Assembly: GCF_023016045.1 (NCBI RefSeq)
Contig: NZ_JALKAP010000005.1
Location: 248,001 to 312,000 of the forward strand
Source of the DNA: Marinobacter sp. S6332
GTDB lineage: Bacteria; Pseudomonadota; Gammaproteobacteria; Pseudomonadales; Oleiphilaceae
Length of the DNA stretch: 64,000 bases
Reading direction: 5' to 3'
The position numbers were made by a program, and so were the translations under genes. The notes beneath the pieces are model-generated. The model made no database searches, was not told the origin of the DNA, and saw nothing but the letters and a program-made list of their open reading frames with translations. Shown piece after piece: positions 1-9,693 of the stretch (its first letter is position 1; the number at the start of each line of letters is the position of its first letter).

Positions 1-1117
1 AGTCTTTCCAGCGCCACACCAGCGCACCTTCAAATTGGGTATCACCGCGAGAAGCGACGGCATACTTATCGCCAGTGCTAATCAGCGCCAGCCACTTTTC
101 TTGAGGTCGAAAATCTTTTGGGGCCTTGCCCAGTGCCAGACGTTTGAGGTTGTCTGCCAAAGGCGGGCCCTGACGGACAGCAAACACACCGGCTTTCTCC
201 CGGGGATGATTGATAACATTAGCAATGTCGCCAGCCGCAAAAATGCTGTCGTCGTTTTCCACCTGTAGAGTGTCTCGGACTCGCAAAAAGAGGCCGTCAT
301 CAAGCGCCAGACCCGTTTCTTGCAGCCAAGACGGCCCGCCAGCGCGGGTTACCCAAAGCACTTCGTCGGCTTGAAGAGTTTCGCCCGAGGATGTGCGCAA
401 TAACCCTTCACTAACTTTTTCGACAGGCGAGCCAAGATGAAGCTTTACTCCTCGCTCATTAAGCGTTTTTCGAAAAACTTCACGCACTTTCTCATTGTGA
501 GTAGGTAGAATTTCGTCGGCGGCATCAAACAAATGGAAGTGCAGTTGATCAGAGTCTCGACCTCGCTGCGCCATCTCGTTTTTAAGCCGGTACTGCATCG
601 CCAAAGTCAGCTCCACACCACCTGCACCTGCACCGACAACACCAATGGTAAGAGGCCCTTCGTGGGACTCAATGCGAGATAGCAGAGCAAGCCATCGGTT
701 GTTGAAACCGGTAATCGGCTTCACAGGTACTGCATATTTCGCAGCACCTTCCACTTCGTTTACTCTGGGAGATGAGCCGATGTTGATCGATAGTATATCG
801 TAAGGCACATCTGGTCGGCCTTTACAGATAACCCGCTTGTTAGCGCGATCAATGCCGATGGCTTCGGCACGGTAAAACCGCGCTCCTGCAAATTCAGCTA
901 GGCGGCTCAGATCAATGTGCACATCGTCGTAACTGTAATGACCTGCCACATAACCTGGCAGCATTCCGGAGTAGGGCGTGTGGGTATCACGGCAGATAAG
1001 GGTCAGGCGCACGCCGGGTACTGGTTTCATTGCAAACCGTTTTAGTACACCGACGTGGCTGTGCCCACCGCCAATCAGGACTATGTCCCGTAGAACAGGC
1101 TGGTCAGGCGTTCGCAT
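1..1117 (-). CDS. FAD-dependent pyridine nucleotide-disulfide oxidoreductase, probably the N-terminal half of a SelD fusion (partial)
   Basis: The gene runs off the left edge; 372 codons are visible from the ATG at 1117. Near the N-terminus a dinucleotide-binding loop reads IGGGHSHV (about residues 15-22). A second Rossmann loop, GVVGAGAGGVEL, falls near residue 157-168, and a GDIAN motif typical of the FAD-site end lies near residue 297. The combination of GGGHSH, TPYSGMLPGY and a late ISTGDKYAVAS segment is what I know from the NADH-dehydrogenase-like domain fused in front of selenide, water dikinase (SelD) in many proteobacteria; the SelD half would lie outside the window, so the fusion is inferred. 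The start overlaps the stop of the upstream phasin/HHH gene in a TGATG arrangement, so the two are probably translationally coupled. A stand-alone NADH dehydrogenase-like flavoprotein is the alternative. Confidence 0.8.
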   Translation of the reverse strand, partial: MRTPDQPVLRDIVLIGGGHSHVGVLKRFAMKPVPGVRLTLICRDTHTPYSGMLPGYVAGHYSYDDVHIDLSRLAEFAGARFYRAEAIGIDRANKRVICKGRPDVPYDILSINIGSSPRVNEVEGAAKYAVPVKPITGFNNRWLALLSRIESHEGPLTIGVVGAGAGGVELTLAMQYRLKNEMAQRGRDSDQLHFHLFDAADEILPTHNEKVREVFRKTLNERGVKLHLGSPVEKVSEGLLRTSSGETLQADEVLWVTRAGGPSWLQETGLALDDGLFLRVRDTLQVENDDSIFAAGDIANVINHPREKAGVFAVRQGPPLADNLKRLALGKAPKDFRPQEKWLALISTGDKYAVASRGDTQFEGALVWRWKD

Positions 1118-1746
1118 CAGTTGATTTTCTTGGCTTCAGCTGTGAGTTGATCAAAACCTTTGATGCTGGAGAAAGCGTTCAGTTTTTCTTGATCCGCTTC
1201 GGATGGGTCAGCAATTTGATCGATGGAAGTAATCCCGGCGTCTTTCATCTTCTTAGCCGTTGCGGGCCCAATACCTTTTACCAAAGTAAGGTCGCTTCTA
1301 TCGGTCGGTTTCTTCTCTTTGGGGGTGGCCGGTTTTTTTGTGGCAGGCTTTGCAGCGGCAGATTTTTTGGGTGCTGCCTTTTTAGCCGCGGGCTGCTTCT
1401 TGCTAGCCGCAGGCTTCTTCTTAAGTTCTTTTTTGCTCTCTTTTTCGGCTTTCTTGATGTCCTCTTTAGAGGCAACGCCCAGCCGCTCAAGTATGTTGGA
1501 TTGCAGCTCGTGGAACTCATCCAAGCGACGCTCAAATTCGTCGTTAAACCGCCTTAATTCGCGCTCACGAAGCTCGTCAACTTCTTTTAGCAGTTTACGC
1601 ACAGGATCCTGAACTTGCTGTTGCAGGCTATCGAAGTGCTTCATCGCATCGCTGATCAAAGCTTCAATCTGAGCGGACGTTTTCTCAAATTCCTTGTTGA
1701 CCTTCTTAACGATTTTATCAACGCTCGCTTTGGCATTTTTCGCCAT
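1117..1746 (-). CDS. Phasin-like coiled-coil protein with Lys/Ala-rich linker and C-terminal helix-hairpin-helix domain
   Basis: The 209-residue protein has three parts. Residues 1-95 are a long amphipathic helix rich in Glu, Lys and Gln, with phasin-like character. Residues 95-148 are a low-complexity Lys/Ala/Pro stretch like histone H1 or AlgP tails. Residues 150-209 are a helix-hairpin-helix domain containing LVKGIGPATAKKMKDAGI, of the kind that binds DNA non-specifically. The layout resembles polyhydroxyalkanoate granule proteins that also bind DNA (PhaF type), but here the DNA-binding end is an added HHH domain. A strong ribosome site (AAGGAGA) precedes the ATG. Its stop overlaps the start of the flavoprotein gene. 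Granule association is inference; no PHA synthase is in view. Confidence 0.75.
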   Translation of the reverse strand: MAKNAKASVDKIVKKVNKEFEKTSAQIEALISDAMKHFDSLQQQVQDPVRKLLKEVDELRERELRRFNDEFERRLDEFHELQSNILERLGVASKEDIKKAEKESKKELKKKPAASKKQPAAKKAAPKKSAAAKPATKKPATPKEKKPTDRSDLTLVKGIGPATAKKMKDAGITSIDQIADPSEADQEKLNAFSSIKGFDQLTAEAKKIN

Positions 1747-1784
1747 GGGTATGTCTCCTTGCGGACAGGTAGAACGGATAATAA

Positions 1785-2183
1785 TCAGGCCATATGCCGC
1801 ATATTGGGCATGGAACCTGAGGAACGTCGTGATTTCAACGACTGCTTTTTAGAAAGCACCTCTCTAATACGGCGCAATTTTTCTTCAAGAGCGGTGTCGC
1901 CGTCAGCCTTTAAATCGGCAAAATCAATCGAGTAAAAGAAATTACTGCAGTGCTTTCTACGTTCGGTAACCAATCCTGAGACGTTCTCTGCGCGGATTTT
2001 GTCAAAAGGCATATCCATCACCAGATCGAGCAGGACGGTATCGCCGGGATTGAACATTTTGTCCGTCTTCATAACGCAACCGTAAGAGTCCAGCCCAAAC
2101 AGCGCGGCCTCAACCCGTTCTTTACGAAACAGGCCGTGCCGAATTGTGAAACGGACAACTAGATCAGGTAACGCTTCGTTCAT
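1785..2183 (-). CDS. Small protein, possibly PilZ-like
   Basis: The protein is 132 residues if the internal ATG at 2183 (MNEALPDL) is used; an upstream start at 2228 would add 15 residues that look unlike a domain start. It has a basic RKER patch, then a LDSYGCVMKT segment and a predicted beta-rich core ending in a basic helix. That order (arginine motif, then D-x-S-like turn, then strands) loosely resembles PilZ c-di-GMP receptors, but the canonical RxxxR and (D/N)xSxxG spacing is not met exactly, so c-di-GMP binding is only a guess. It lies between the nitrilase fusion and the phasin/HHH gene, all on the minus strand. Confidence 0.6.
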   Translation of the reverse strand: MNEALPDLVVRFTIRHGLFRKERVEAALFGLDSYGCVMKTDKMFNPGDTVLLDLVMDMPFDKIRAENVSGLVTERRKHCSNFFYSIDFADLKADGDTALEEKLRRIREVLSKKQSLKSRRSSGSMPNMRHMA

Positions 2184-2299
2184 GAATACGGAGTCTCTAA
2201 AGAGGATGGCTATACATTGGTTAAACAATAGACACTGGGCAAAGCTTTTGCAATGCCATCAGTGCCATACGATAAACCTTTAAGACCGTTGTTCAACAC

Positions 2300-3820
2300 T
2301 TAACGGGTGATAATTTCATACATATCAACTCTTCGGTCTTTAAGGTTGGTTACGGACCCCTCATTGCGAACCAGAGTGAGTTTTTCCAGATCCATATCTG
2401 AAAACATTATCATCTCTGTATTCGGCGTTGTCTCGGCCATCACGGCATCGTGGGGGAAGGCAAAGTCAGACGGTGAGAACACTGACGATTGCGCGTACTG
2501 TACGTCTAGGTTCTCAACTTTTGGTAGGTTCCCGACACTTCCTGTGATCACTACATAGCACTCGTTTTCTATTGCCCGGGCCTGTGCGCAATGCCGAACC
2601 CTCAGGTAGCCGTTTTTGGTATCAGTCCAGAAGGGCACGCAGATGATATCAACTTCTTTGGAGGCAGCAATTCGGCCCAACTCCGGAAATTCGATGTCAT
2701 AGCAAATTAGAATCGCGACGCGCCCCGAATCTGTATCGAACACCTCAAACTTGTCACCGCCTTCTACAACCCAATCACGACGTTCGTGGGGTGTAATGTG
2801 AATTTTACGTTGTTCGTCTACCCGGCCATCGCGATGACAAAGGTAGGATACGTTGTAGACCCTGTCATTCTCCAGCAAAGGCATAGAGCCGGTCACAATA
2901 TTGATGTTGTAGCTTACCGCCATGTCAGACATGCGGTCCCGGAACTGTTGGGTGAAGCCGGCAAGAAAGCGAATGGCGCGGGTTTGATCCACCTGATCCG
3001 TTAGGCCCATTAGCGGTGCATTGAAGAATTCCGGGAAGAGCGCAAAGTCGCTTTTGTAATCTGAAAGCGCGTCCACGAAGTACTCAACTTGCTCCAGCAC
3101 TTCCTCGACTGAGGCAAACTCACGCATCTGCCATTGCACCGCCCCCATGCGAACCTGAGTCTTTTTCTCGTTCAGTACAGAGGAAGGTGGTGTGTATAGA
3201 ATGTTCCGCCATTCCAGCAGAGTGGCATACCCCAGAGATTTCTCATCCTCTGGCAGGTACTTGTGCATCAAACGCGTAACTTTAAAATCATTGGACAGCT
3301 GAAAGCTCAGAATCGGATCGTAGATGTCTTTACGATCAACTCGGTCAATGTATTCTGCAGGTGAGTATTGATCTGAATATTTGAAGTAACCTGGGATGCG
3401 CCCACCTGCAAGAATAGCCCGCAGATTGATCGAGCGGCAAAGCTCTTTGCGTGCTTCATACAGTCGGCGACCTAGCCGGTACCCGCGGTAATCCGGATGA
3501 ATGAAAACATCCAGGCCATAGAGGGAGTCGCCCTTTGGATTGTGCCAGATCTGCTCGTTGCGCAAGATCAGGTCATCGTAGGTGTGGGGATTACTGAATC
3601 GCTCGTATTTGACGGATACCGTCAGTGCGACGGCAACCAACTGGCCGTTGTCTTCAATACAGATTTGTCCATCCGGGAACTGTTCAACCAGCGCTTTTAT
3701 GGTGTCTTTTGGCCAAGATCCGCCAATATCATCGTAAACACGATCCATGAGAACCTGAAGTTGTTTATAATCATCAAGTGTTAGGTTTCGAAGGTTTAAG
3801 TGCAGTTCTTCATGGGCCAT
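2300..3820 (-). CDS. Bifunctional GNAT acetyltransferase / carbon-nitrogen hydrolase
   Basis: The 506-residue protein joins two enzymes. Residues 1-200 are a GNAT fold with an acetyl-CoA loop at RGYRLGRRL (112-120). Residues 223-480 are a nitrilase-superfamily amidohydrolase with the full Glu-Lys-Cys triad: E264 in LFPEFF, K339 in RKIHI and C373 in ICYDIEFPE. Fusions of this layout are a recognised family in proteobacteria; the natural substrates are not settled. One plausible logic is that one domain acetylates an amine and the other hydrolyses an amide on the same metabolite. The gene is monocistronic and divergent from the chemoreceptor gene across about 110 bases. Confidence 0.9.
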   Translation of the reverse strand: MAHEELHLNLRNLTLDDYKQLQVLMDRVYDDIGGSWPKDTIKALVEQFPDGQICIEDNGQLVAVALTVSVKYERFSNPHTYDDLILRNEQIWHNPKGDSLYGLDVFIHPDYRGYRLGRRLYEARKELCRSINLRAILAGGRIPGYFKYSDQYSPAEYIDRVDRKDIYDPILSFQLSNDFKVTRLMHKYLPEDEKSLGYATLLEWRNILYTPPSSVLNEKKTQVRMGAVQWQMREFASVEEVLEQVEYFVDALSDYKSDFALFPEFFNAPLMGLTDQVDQTRAIRFLAGFTQQFRDRMSDMAVSYNINIVTGSMPLLENDRVYNVSYLCHRDGRVDEQRKIHITPHERRDWVVEGGDKFEVFDTDSGRVAILICYDIEFPELGRIAASKEVDIICVPFWTDTKNGYLRVRHCAQARAIENECYVVITGSVGNLPKVENLDVQYAQSSVFSPSDFAFPHDAVMAETTPNTEMIMFSDMDLEKLTLVRNEGSVTNLKDRRVDMYEIITR

Positions 3821-3934
3821 TCAGTGGAACTCCTGTATGGCAGTGGAATGAGGTTGTGACACAAGTTTATCAGAAGGAATTAAAGAGTTCGCACAGGTAG
3901 CCGTAAACCACTAAAACAAAATCAGGAGTTAGCC

Positions 3935-5821
3935 GTGCACCTTACATTCGGTCAAAAACTGTTGGTCACCTTCAGTATTCTGCTCATTCTGGTGATGGCT
4001 GCCTTCACAATTTCGGGCAATCTACGTTTGCAGAATACGTCCCAAACCTATGTGGACTCGTTAATAGAAAACACTGCCGAACAGAATACGCCGAGCATCG
4101 CCGAATGGCTCAACACTCGGCTTGTAATGACGGAAGCAACAGCTAAAGCCCTTGAAACAAGTGCAGACGATGAGCAGGCACGTACTCTGCTGCAGGCGAT
4201 TTCTACCGGCGGCGGCTTTAAGGACGTGTACGTGGGCCGCACCGATGGGTATATGCTGATGAAAACTCAGGCTGATAGCGACACACTGCCAGCTGATTAT
4301 GATCCGCGTACCCGCCCTTGGTACAAGAAGGCCATGGATCTTGGTCGCTCTTCAATCACTACCCCCTATTTAGACGCTGCCTCAGGCGAGTTCATTATTT
4401 CCACACTTGCTCCCGTAAAACGGGGCTCTTATCAGGGGGTTGCAGGAGCCGATATTACGCTGAAAGCCATTGATGACATGCTGTCAGTGATTAATCTGGC
4501 TGGCACGGGTTATGCCGCGCTCATCAGTCATGAAGGCACAGTGCTGTACCACCCGAATCAAAACTTGATAGGAAAGAACATCAGCTCCCTACTGGGTGAA
4601 GCACCAAAGCTTAAAGGCGGCGAACATAGCTATGAGCAGGATGACATCCCATGGAGTGCTAGCTTCCATTCCATCAGCAGCGCTCGCGGCGTCGACTGGT
4701 ATTTAGGCACTTTCGTGAATGAAGACAAAATACACGCCCCGGTTCGTAGCGCCATAATGGCCGGCGCAGTCATTGCCGTTATCGGCCTTCTGGTGTCGCT
4801 AATTGTTCTTCACTTTGGTATCCGCACTCTAATGGCCCCAGTTCGTCGGTTGAATGCGGCGATGGCGGATATTGGCTCGAACGATGCAGACCTAACGCAG
4901 CGTCTGGACGACAGTGCCCGCGACGAATTCGGCCAGCTGGCCGCAAGCTTTAATCAGTTTGTTGAGAAAATCCACGAGGTTGTTCGAGAAGTGCAGCAGG
5001 GCAGCAATGAGCTAGCCACCAACGTAAAAGCACTGAGAGATACCGCAAAAACTAGTCGTAGTAGCGTTGAGAGCCAGCAAGCGGAAGTGGATATGGTTGC
5101 CGCTGCGATTAACGAAATGTCGGCCGCTGCAAGCGAGATTGCGCAGAATGCTCAACAAACCGCTGATGCGGCCAATACTGCCGACGACGATAGCAGAGCC
5201 TCGCTGGAAACCGTGTCGGCATCCAGAGATGCCGTGCAAAAGCTGTCTCACGAAGTCAGTGCGGCCACAGAAGTTATAGATGCGCTAGGTAGAGATGTTA
5301 CCTCAATAACGTCTGTACTTGAGGTTATTCAGGGTATTGCCGAGCAGACTAACCTGCTGGCCTTGAACGCGGCTATCGAAGCTGCGCGAGCGGGGGATGC
5401 CGGTCGTGGCTTTGCAGTGGTTGCAGATGAGGTTCGAAATCTTGCCCAGCGCACTCAGTCGAGCACAGAAGAAATCAATAACATGATTGAACGCTTGCAA
5501 AAAGGCGCCAGCGACGCGGTAGATGTAATGAAAGCCTCAACAGCTGTGTCTAACGTCAGTATGGAAAAAGCACAAGATGCGATGGATTCCTTAAATCGAA
5601 TCGCCGAAGCCATTACAGCCATTAGCCAAATGACCTCCCAAATTGCGACCGCTTCAGAGGAGCAAACCTCGGTTACTGAAGAACTGAACTCATCGATTAC
5701 CCGCATTGCAGATCAAGGGCAAGAAGCTGCAGCGGCCGCTAGTGAAAACGATGTTTATAGTGGACATATCGAACAGATAGGCCAGACGCTGAATGGAAAC
5801 GTATCTCGCTTCCGAGTGTAA
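3935..5821 (+). CDS. Methyl-accepting chemotaxis protein with dCache sensor (amino-acid type)
   Basis: The GTG start at 3935 follows CAGGAG by 6-7 bases. The 628-residue protein has a first membrane segment (about 8-28), a periplasmic double-Cache region (35-275), a second membrane segment (277-298), HAMP (300-355) and a signalling tip containing [18 protein letters not shown]. The membrane-distal pocket carries Y122, R127, W129, Y130 and D173, the spacing of the published dCache_1AA amino-acid signature of PctA-like receptors. It lacks a C-terminal CheR/CheB tethering pentapeptide and ends in SRFRV. The stop sits only 7 bases from the end of the convergent binding-protein gene. Confidence 0.93.
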   Translation: MHLTFGQKLLVTFSILLILVMAAFTISGNLRLQNTSQTYVDSLIENTAEQNTPSIAEWLNTRLVMTEATAKALETSADDEQARTLLQAISTGGGFKDVYVGRTDGYMLMKTQADSDTLPADYDPRTRPWYKKAMDLGRSSITTPYLDAASGEFIISTLAPVKRGSYQGVAGADITLKAIDDMLSVINLAGTGYAALISHEGTVLYHPNQNLIGKNISSLLGEAPKLKGGEHSYEQDDIPWSASFHSISSARGVDWYLGTFVNEDKIHAPVRSAIMAGAVIAVIGLLVSLIVLHFGIRTLMAPVRRLNAAMADIGSNDADLTQRLDDSARDEFGQLAASFNQFVEKIHEVVREVQQGSNELATNVKALRDTAKTSRSSVESQQAEVDMVAAAINEMSAAASEIAQNAQQTADAANTADDDSRASLETVSASRDAVQKLSHEVSAATEVIDALGRDVTSITSVLEVIQGIAEQTNLLALNAAIEAARAGDAGRGFAVVADEVRNLAQRTQSSTEEINNMIERLQKGASDAVDVMKASTAVSNVSMEKAQDAMDSLNRIAEAITAISQMTSQIATASEEQTSVTEELNSSITRIADQGQEAAAAASENDVYSGHIEQIGQTLNGNVSRFRV

Positions 5822-5828
5822 AACGGGG

Positions 5829-6842
5829 TTAGCGGCTCAGTAATTGGATGCGCCAGCGCAGATTATTCAGTGTTTGGCGCCCAATATTGTCTGACTCTTC
5901 GCTCAGTAAGGGGTTTTCCAACACAATGATTTTGCGCTTATCCAAATTCAGGTTGGCGACAGCAGTTCCGTAATACTGCTCAAGGAACACGCCGAAGCTA
6001 CCATCACGAATGGCACGCTCCAAGCCCAGTTGCAAACGATGGGCAGTTACCTGATCATCTGGAGCAACAAACAGGTAAGAAGGCATTGGGTAGGCCAGGA
6101 CTAGGCCAGGCTCTATGGTTAGTTTCGGGTCGTTTTCAAGTTTAAGGTCATTTGCAACCTCGCTCACACCTCTGGCAAAGCAGTCGAATCGGTGCTTTCT
6201 AAGCATTCCAAACAATATTTCGTAGCGGGAGTGGGTAATCACCGGAATATCGTTTTCTTTGAGAATTGAGGTGTCGGGCCAATGATCGCCTTGCCCGATT
6301 CTCACGCCTCTTTCTCGAAGGTCTGCAAGGGAGCTTATTTCATCAAAGAGCGGAAGGTTTTCAGGCATGACGACGCACACGCGAAACCCAAGCAGTCCTC
6401 CGTCCACAGGAATCGGAACCGGGGTTAAAAACTGCTCCCGCTCGGCAGTTGTCGCCACGTTAGCAATGTCCACCAAGCGATGATTACCTCTCCCCAGCTC
6501 GCGTAAGGCGCGCCCTTGGCTCAGCTCATCGCTCCGGAGTATACGGAAGTCCCCATATTCTGGCGTTTTCTCCAGTGCTAGCGCCACCAGAGCATAGATC
6601 GCAGGGCTGTCATAATTTCGGTACCACAACACATAATCTTGAGCAGGAGGGTGTACCGAATTCGCAAAGGCTAGGGATTTTTCTGGTGCTATAACGGTGT
6701 CTCCAGAACCTTCGAACGAATTTCCGTGAGCGAAGTCGCCCCAGAAAAGGGTGCCAAGGAGTGTTAAACAGAGACCTACGACAGCCATCAGTTTGGATGT
6801 CGCACGGTTACTGATTGAAAAACTGAACGCGTATGGCACCAT
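5829..6842 (-). CDS. Periplasmic solute-binding-protein-like protein (SBP family 3 fold)
   Basis: The 337-residue protein has a signal-like N-terminus: basic start, then a hydrophobic run at about 17-34. It is followed by an extracellular-solute-binding fold of the type used by amino-acid transporters or by orphan sensors: VDIANVATTAEREQFL in lobe 1, LADLRERGVRIGQG and a hinge near residues 170-180, and FDCFARGVSEVAND, the usual self-contained end of lobe 2. No ABC permease genes flank it, so it may be an orphan binding protein. It converges on the chemoreceptor gene, but no functional link is shown. The start ATG is at 6842. Confidence 0.75.
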   Translation of the reverse strand: MVPYAFSFSISNRATSKLMAVVGLCLTLLGTLFWGDFAHGNSFEGSGDTVIAPEKSLAFANSVHPPAQDYVLWYRNYDSPAIYALVALALEKTPEYGDFRILRSDELSQGRALRELGRGNHRLVDIANVATTAEREQFLTPVPIPVDGGLLGFRVCVVMPENLPLFDEISSLADLRERGVRIGQGDHWPDTSILKENDIPVITHSRYEILFGMLRKHRFDCFARGVSEVANDLKLENDPKLTIEPGLVLAYPMPSYLFVAPDDQVTAHRLQLGLERAIRDGSFGVFLEQYYGTAVANLNLDKRKIIVLENPLLSEESDNIGRQTLNNLRWRIQLLSR

Positions 6843-6911
6843 CTGATTCCTTTTGACGGCTTTCCTATTGCCGGTTTTCCGAATCCGTTCTCACAGCCAT
6901 TGATTAGCTAC

Positions 6912-6931
6912 AATATCGTTATGTCGATATT
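6912..6931. promoter_or_regulatory. Inverted repeat, possible operator
   Basis: AATATCG and CGATATT form a perfect 7-bp inverted repeat with a 6-base spacer, in the divergent region between the solute-binding gene and the DUF4442 gene. It is followed by a short direct repeat (TGTAGA-CAC-TGTAGA). The geometry suits a dimeric repressor, but no regulator gene is adjacent. Confidence 0.35.
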
Positions 6932-7060
6932 CAATGTAGACACTGTAGATCAGAAAGTGGTGAGTGAGCCGTGAATCTTTCAAAAATATTGTAAAAGAGT
7001 GTTGCGATATACTCCGGACTTTATAATCATCCGCCTCAATCAAATTACAGGAGCGGAATA

Positions 7061-7615
7061 ATGGCCTTTATTGACAGCATTATCGGGGCAACGGGACAAT
7101 GGATTTCCACCACAGATCCCAAGGCAACTCTGGCGCAACCTCTGGAGTGGTTAAAGAAAACTGGGGGCTATGCGGCTGTTAACCGTCTTATCGGGCTTTC
7201 GATTCCTTTCGCGCCTAGAAATCGCTTTAGCGTAGAAGAAGTTCGCCCGGGCTATGTGAGAGCGCGCATTCAGCTCAAAGGAAATAAGAATCACTTTGGC
7301 AGCTTGTATGCTGGCGCCTATTTTTTAGTCGCGGAAATTCCGGGTGGTGTTTTGACCCTTTTTGATCTTGGTCCTGCTTACACACCAATTTTGAAGGAAA
7401 TGACGCTTCAGTTTCTGCAGCCAGCTAATTCGGATGTCACCGTTGAGTTTGAGCTGTCGCCAGAGGAGGTTGCAGGAATTCTTGCAGATGCAGATGCCAC
7501 CGGTCGGGCAAAGTTCGCGCTGGAGGGGGTGTTAAGAGATATGGACGGCAATCACGTTGCCACATCCATTGCACAATACCGTGTGCGTAAGAAAGGATTT
7601 AAGCCCGAAGCCTAA
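7061..7615 (+). CDS. DUF4442 hotdog-fold protein (putative thioesterase)
   Basis: The 184-residue protein has a hotdog-like core. The segment KNHFGSLYAGAYFLVAEIPGG matches the central helix plus turn (N-H-x-G-S-x-Y) seen in DUF4442 and PaaI-like acyl-CoA thioesterases. The strong ribosome site GGAG lies just ahead of the ATG. Thioesterase activity is known for relatives but the substrate is unknown. It converges on recQ with about 20 bases between the stop codons, where a small hairpin (ATGCT-TCG-AGCAT, 7620-7632) may end transcription. Confidence 0.8.
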   Translation: MAFIDSIIGATGQWISTTDPKATLAQPLEWLKKTGGYAAVNRLIGLSIPFAPRNRFSVEEVRPGYVRARIQLKGNKNHFGSLYAGAYFLVAEIPGGVLTLFDLGPAYTPILKEMTLQFLQPANSDVTVEFELSPEEVAGILADADATGRAKFALEGVLRDMDGNHVATSIAQYRVRKKGFKPEA

Positions 7616-7635
7616 AGCGATGCTTCGAGCATTCC

Positions 7636-9504
7636 TTAAGCTTGATCTAGCTCGGCAATGGCGGCGAGGAAAATCTCGCCGTATTTCTCAAGCTTGGCAG
7701 CACCCACACCGCTCACGCCAGCAAGTTCATCAAGGGTTTGGGGTTTACGTTCCAACATGTCAAACAAGGTAGTGTCGTGGAAAATTACGTAGGGCGGCAC
7801 ACCTTGTTTTTCAGCAAGCTGCTTGCGACACGCGCGCAACGCGTCCCAGCCCACATGGTCCGTAACCTGATCTTTCACTGCGTTGCTTGATCTACTACTT
7901 GAAGAGCGACTTGACGACGTTTTAACCACAGGATCTTTGCGCAGTTCAACCCTGTGTTCGCCTTTAAGCAATGGCCGGCATTGCTCGGTAAGCTGCAAAG
8001 CCCCATAGCCTTCGGGGTCGGCACGTAGATAGCCGTTAGCCACCAATTGACGGAAGACCGACTTCCATTCGTTAACGGAAAGTTCGGTTCCTATGCCATA
8101 GGTTGATACTTGGTTATGCCCCAGCTGTTGAATACGTTCATTTTCTGAACCGCGCAATACGTCAATTAGGTGCGTAACGCCAAACCGCTGGCCTGTGCGG
8201 AAAACACAAGACAGGGCTTTTTGCACGGCAACTGTGCCATCCCAAGTTTCAGGTGGGTTAAGGCAGGTGTCGCAGTTCCCACATGGCGCCTCTAACTCGT
8301 CTCCGAAGTAGTTGAGTAAAACTTGTCGGCGGCATTTGGTTACTTCGCATAAGCCCAGCATGGCATCCAGCTTCTGCCGCTCGATACGTTTGAAGTGGTC
8401 GTTACCCTGAGAGGCTTCCAGCATCTGCCTTAGCTTGATGACATCTTGGAGGCCGTAAACCATCCACGCTGTTGAAGGCTTGCCGTCACGGCCTGCACGG
8501 CCAGTTTCCTGATAGTAGGCTTCCAGACTTTTAGGCAGATCCAGATGCGCCACAAAGCGCACATCCGGCTTATCAATGCCCATACCGAAGGCAATGGTGG
8601 CAACGATAATTACGCCGTCTTCCCGTAAAAATCGTTCCTGATTGCGAGCCCTGTCATTTGCCGGAAGCCCTGCATGGTAGGGCAGTGCGGTATAGCCTTT
8701 CTGCGCGAGCATCTTTGCCGTAGCGTCAACCTTGTTTCGGGATAGGCAATAGACTATGCCACAGTGGGATTCATGTTCTGCTTTAATAAAGTCCAGCAAT
8801 TGTTTGTTTGCATTCGTTTTGGGTGCAATACGATACTGGATATTCGGACGATCAAAACCGCTAACAAAGTGTCGCGCGTTAGTGAGAGAAAGGCGTTCAG
8901 CAATCTCTTTGCGGGTACGTTCATCGGCAGTTGCAGTGAGCGCAATCCGGGGAATCGAGGGAAATTCGTTAGCCAGTAGCGCCAGTTGCAGATAGTCAGA
9001 GCGAAAGTCGTGCCCCCATTGGGAGACGCAGTGGGCTTCATCGATGGCAAACAACGAGATAGAGGCATCGCGCAGCAGTTCGAGCGTGCGGGGCTGTATC
9101 AATCGCTCGGGTGCACAATAGAGCAAATCCAGGTCGCCGGTGCTTAGTGCGTACTCCGTAGCACGTGCTTGCTCAAAATCCATGGTGGAATTCAGGAACG
9201 CCGCGCACACATCTAACTCACGCAGAGCTGCAACCTGATCCTGCATGAGGGCAATCAACGGTGAAATCACAATTGCGGTACCCGGGCGAACAAGAGCCGG
9301 AACCTGATAACAGAGCGATTTACCGCCGCCCGTGGGCATAAGTACCAGAGCATCGCCGCCCGAAACCACCTCACGAATGATTTCCCCCTGCAAAGGCCGG
9401 AAGGATTCGTATCCGAACACCTCGTGCAAAACCTGTTCGGGGCTCTTGCCTGAGGTGGTAGGCCTCTCTGCAGAAAGCTGTTCAAAGTCCTGGTCGGGAT
9501 ACAT
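7636..9504 (-). CDS. recQ: ATP-dependent DNA helicase RecQ
   Basis: This 3'-5' superfamily-2 helicase acts in recombination and replication-fork repair. Seen in the sequence: Walker A PTGGGKS (about residues 57-63), the DEAH box [15 protein letters not shown] (about 154-168), motif VI in [12 protein letters not shown], a zinc-binding cluster ([13 protein letters not shown] ... CGNCDTC), an RQC winged helix, and a C-terminal HRDC domain ([19 protein letters not shown]). I use the ATG at 9504; an in-frame TTG at 9519 would add five residues. A Ser/Arg-rich linker ([12 protein letters not shown]) separates RQC and HRDC. It is followed by the convergent DUF4442 gene. Confidence 0.96.
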   Translation of the reverse strand: MYPDQDFEQLSAERPTTSGKSPEQVLHEVFGYESFRPLQGEIIREVVSGGDALVLMPTGGGKSLCYQVPALVRPGTAIVISPLIALMQDQVAALRELDVCAAFLNSTMDFEQARATEYALSTGDLDLLYCAPERLIQPRTLELLRDASISLFAIDEAHCVSQWGHDFRSDYLQLALLANEFPSIPRIALTATADERTRKEIAERLSLTNARHFVSGFDRPNIQYRIAPKTNANKQLLDFIKAEHESHCGIVYCLSRNKVDATAKMLAQKGYTALPYHAGLPANDRARNQERFLREDGVIIVATIAFGMGIDKPDVRFVAHLDLPKSLEAYYQETGRAGRDGKPSTAWMVYGLQDVIKLRQMLEASQGNDHFKRIERQKLDAMLGLCEVTKCRRQVLLNYFGDELEAPCGNCDTCLNPPETWDGTVAVQKALSCVFRTGQRFGVTHLIDVLRGSENERIQQLGHNQVSTYGIGTELSVNEWKSVFRQLVANGYLRADPEGYGALQLTEQCRPLLKGEHRVELRKDPVVKTSSSRSSSSRSSNAVKDQVTDHVGWDALRACRKQLAEKQGVPPYVIFHDTTLFDMLERKPQTLDELAGVSGVGAAKLEKYGEIFLAAIAELDQA

Positions 9505-9693
9505 AGAATAACCGGTCAATCGCGAAGCTGGTGTGAAATCAGGGAGCGGATCATACCAGATTCGCAGGGAGTAATGGCCGGGGAAGCTATGTTTTGGGAG
9601 GCAAAACTAAGGGAAAGCCGATACAATATCGCGGTTTTAATTTAAGGTCTCTCGGCTCACTATATCCGCTATTCACATAAGAACAGGGCATAC

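Noticed and set aside
1223..1612. Plus-strand frame rich in Phe/Leu/Gly
   Set aside because: It is the shadow of the Lys/Ala-rich phasin/HHH gene on the other strand.
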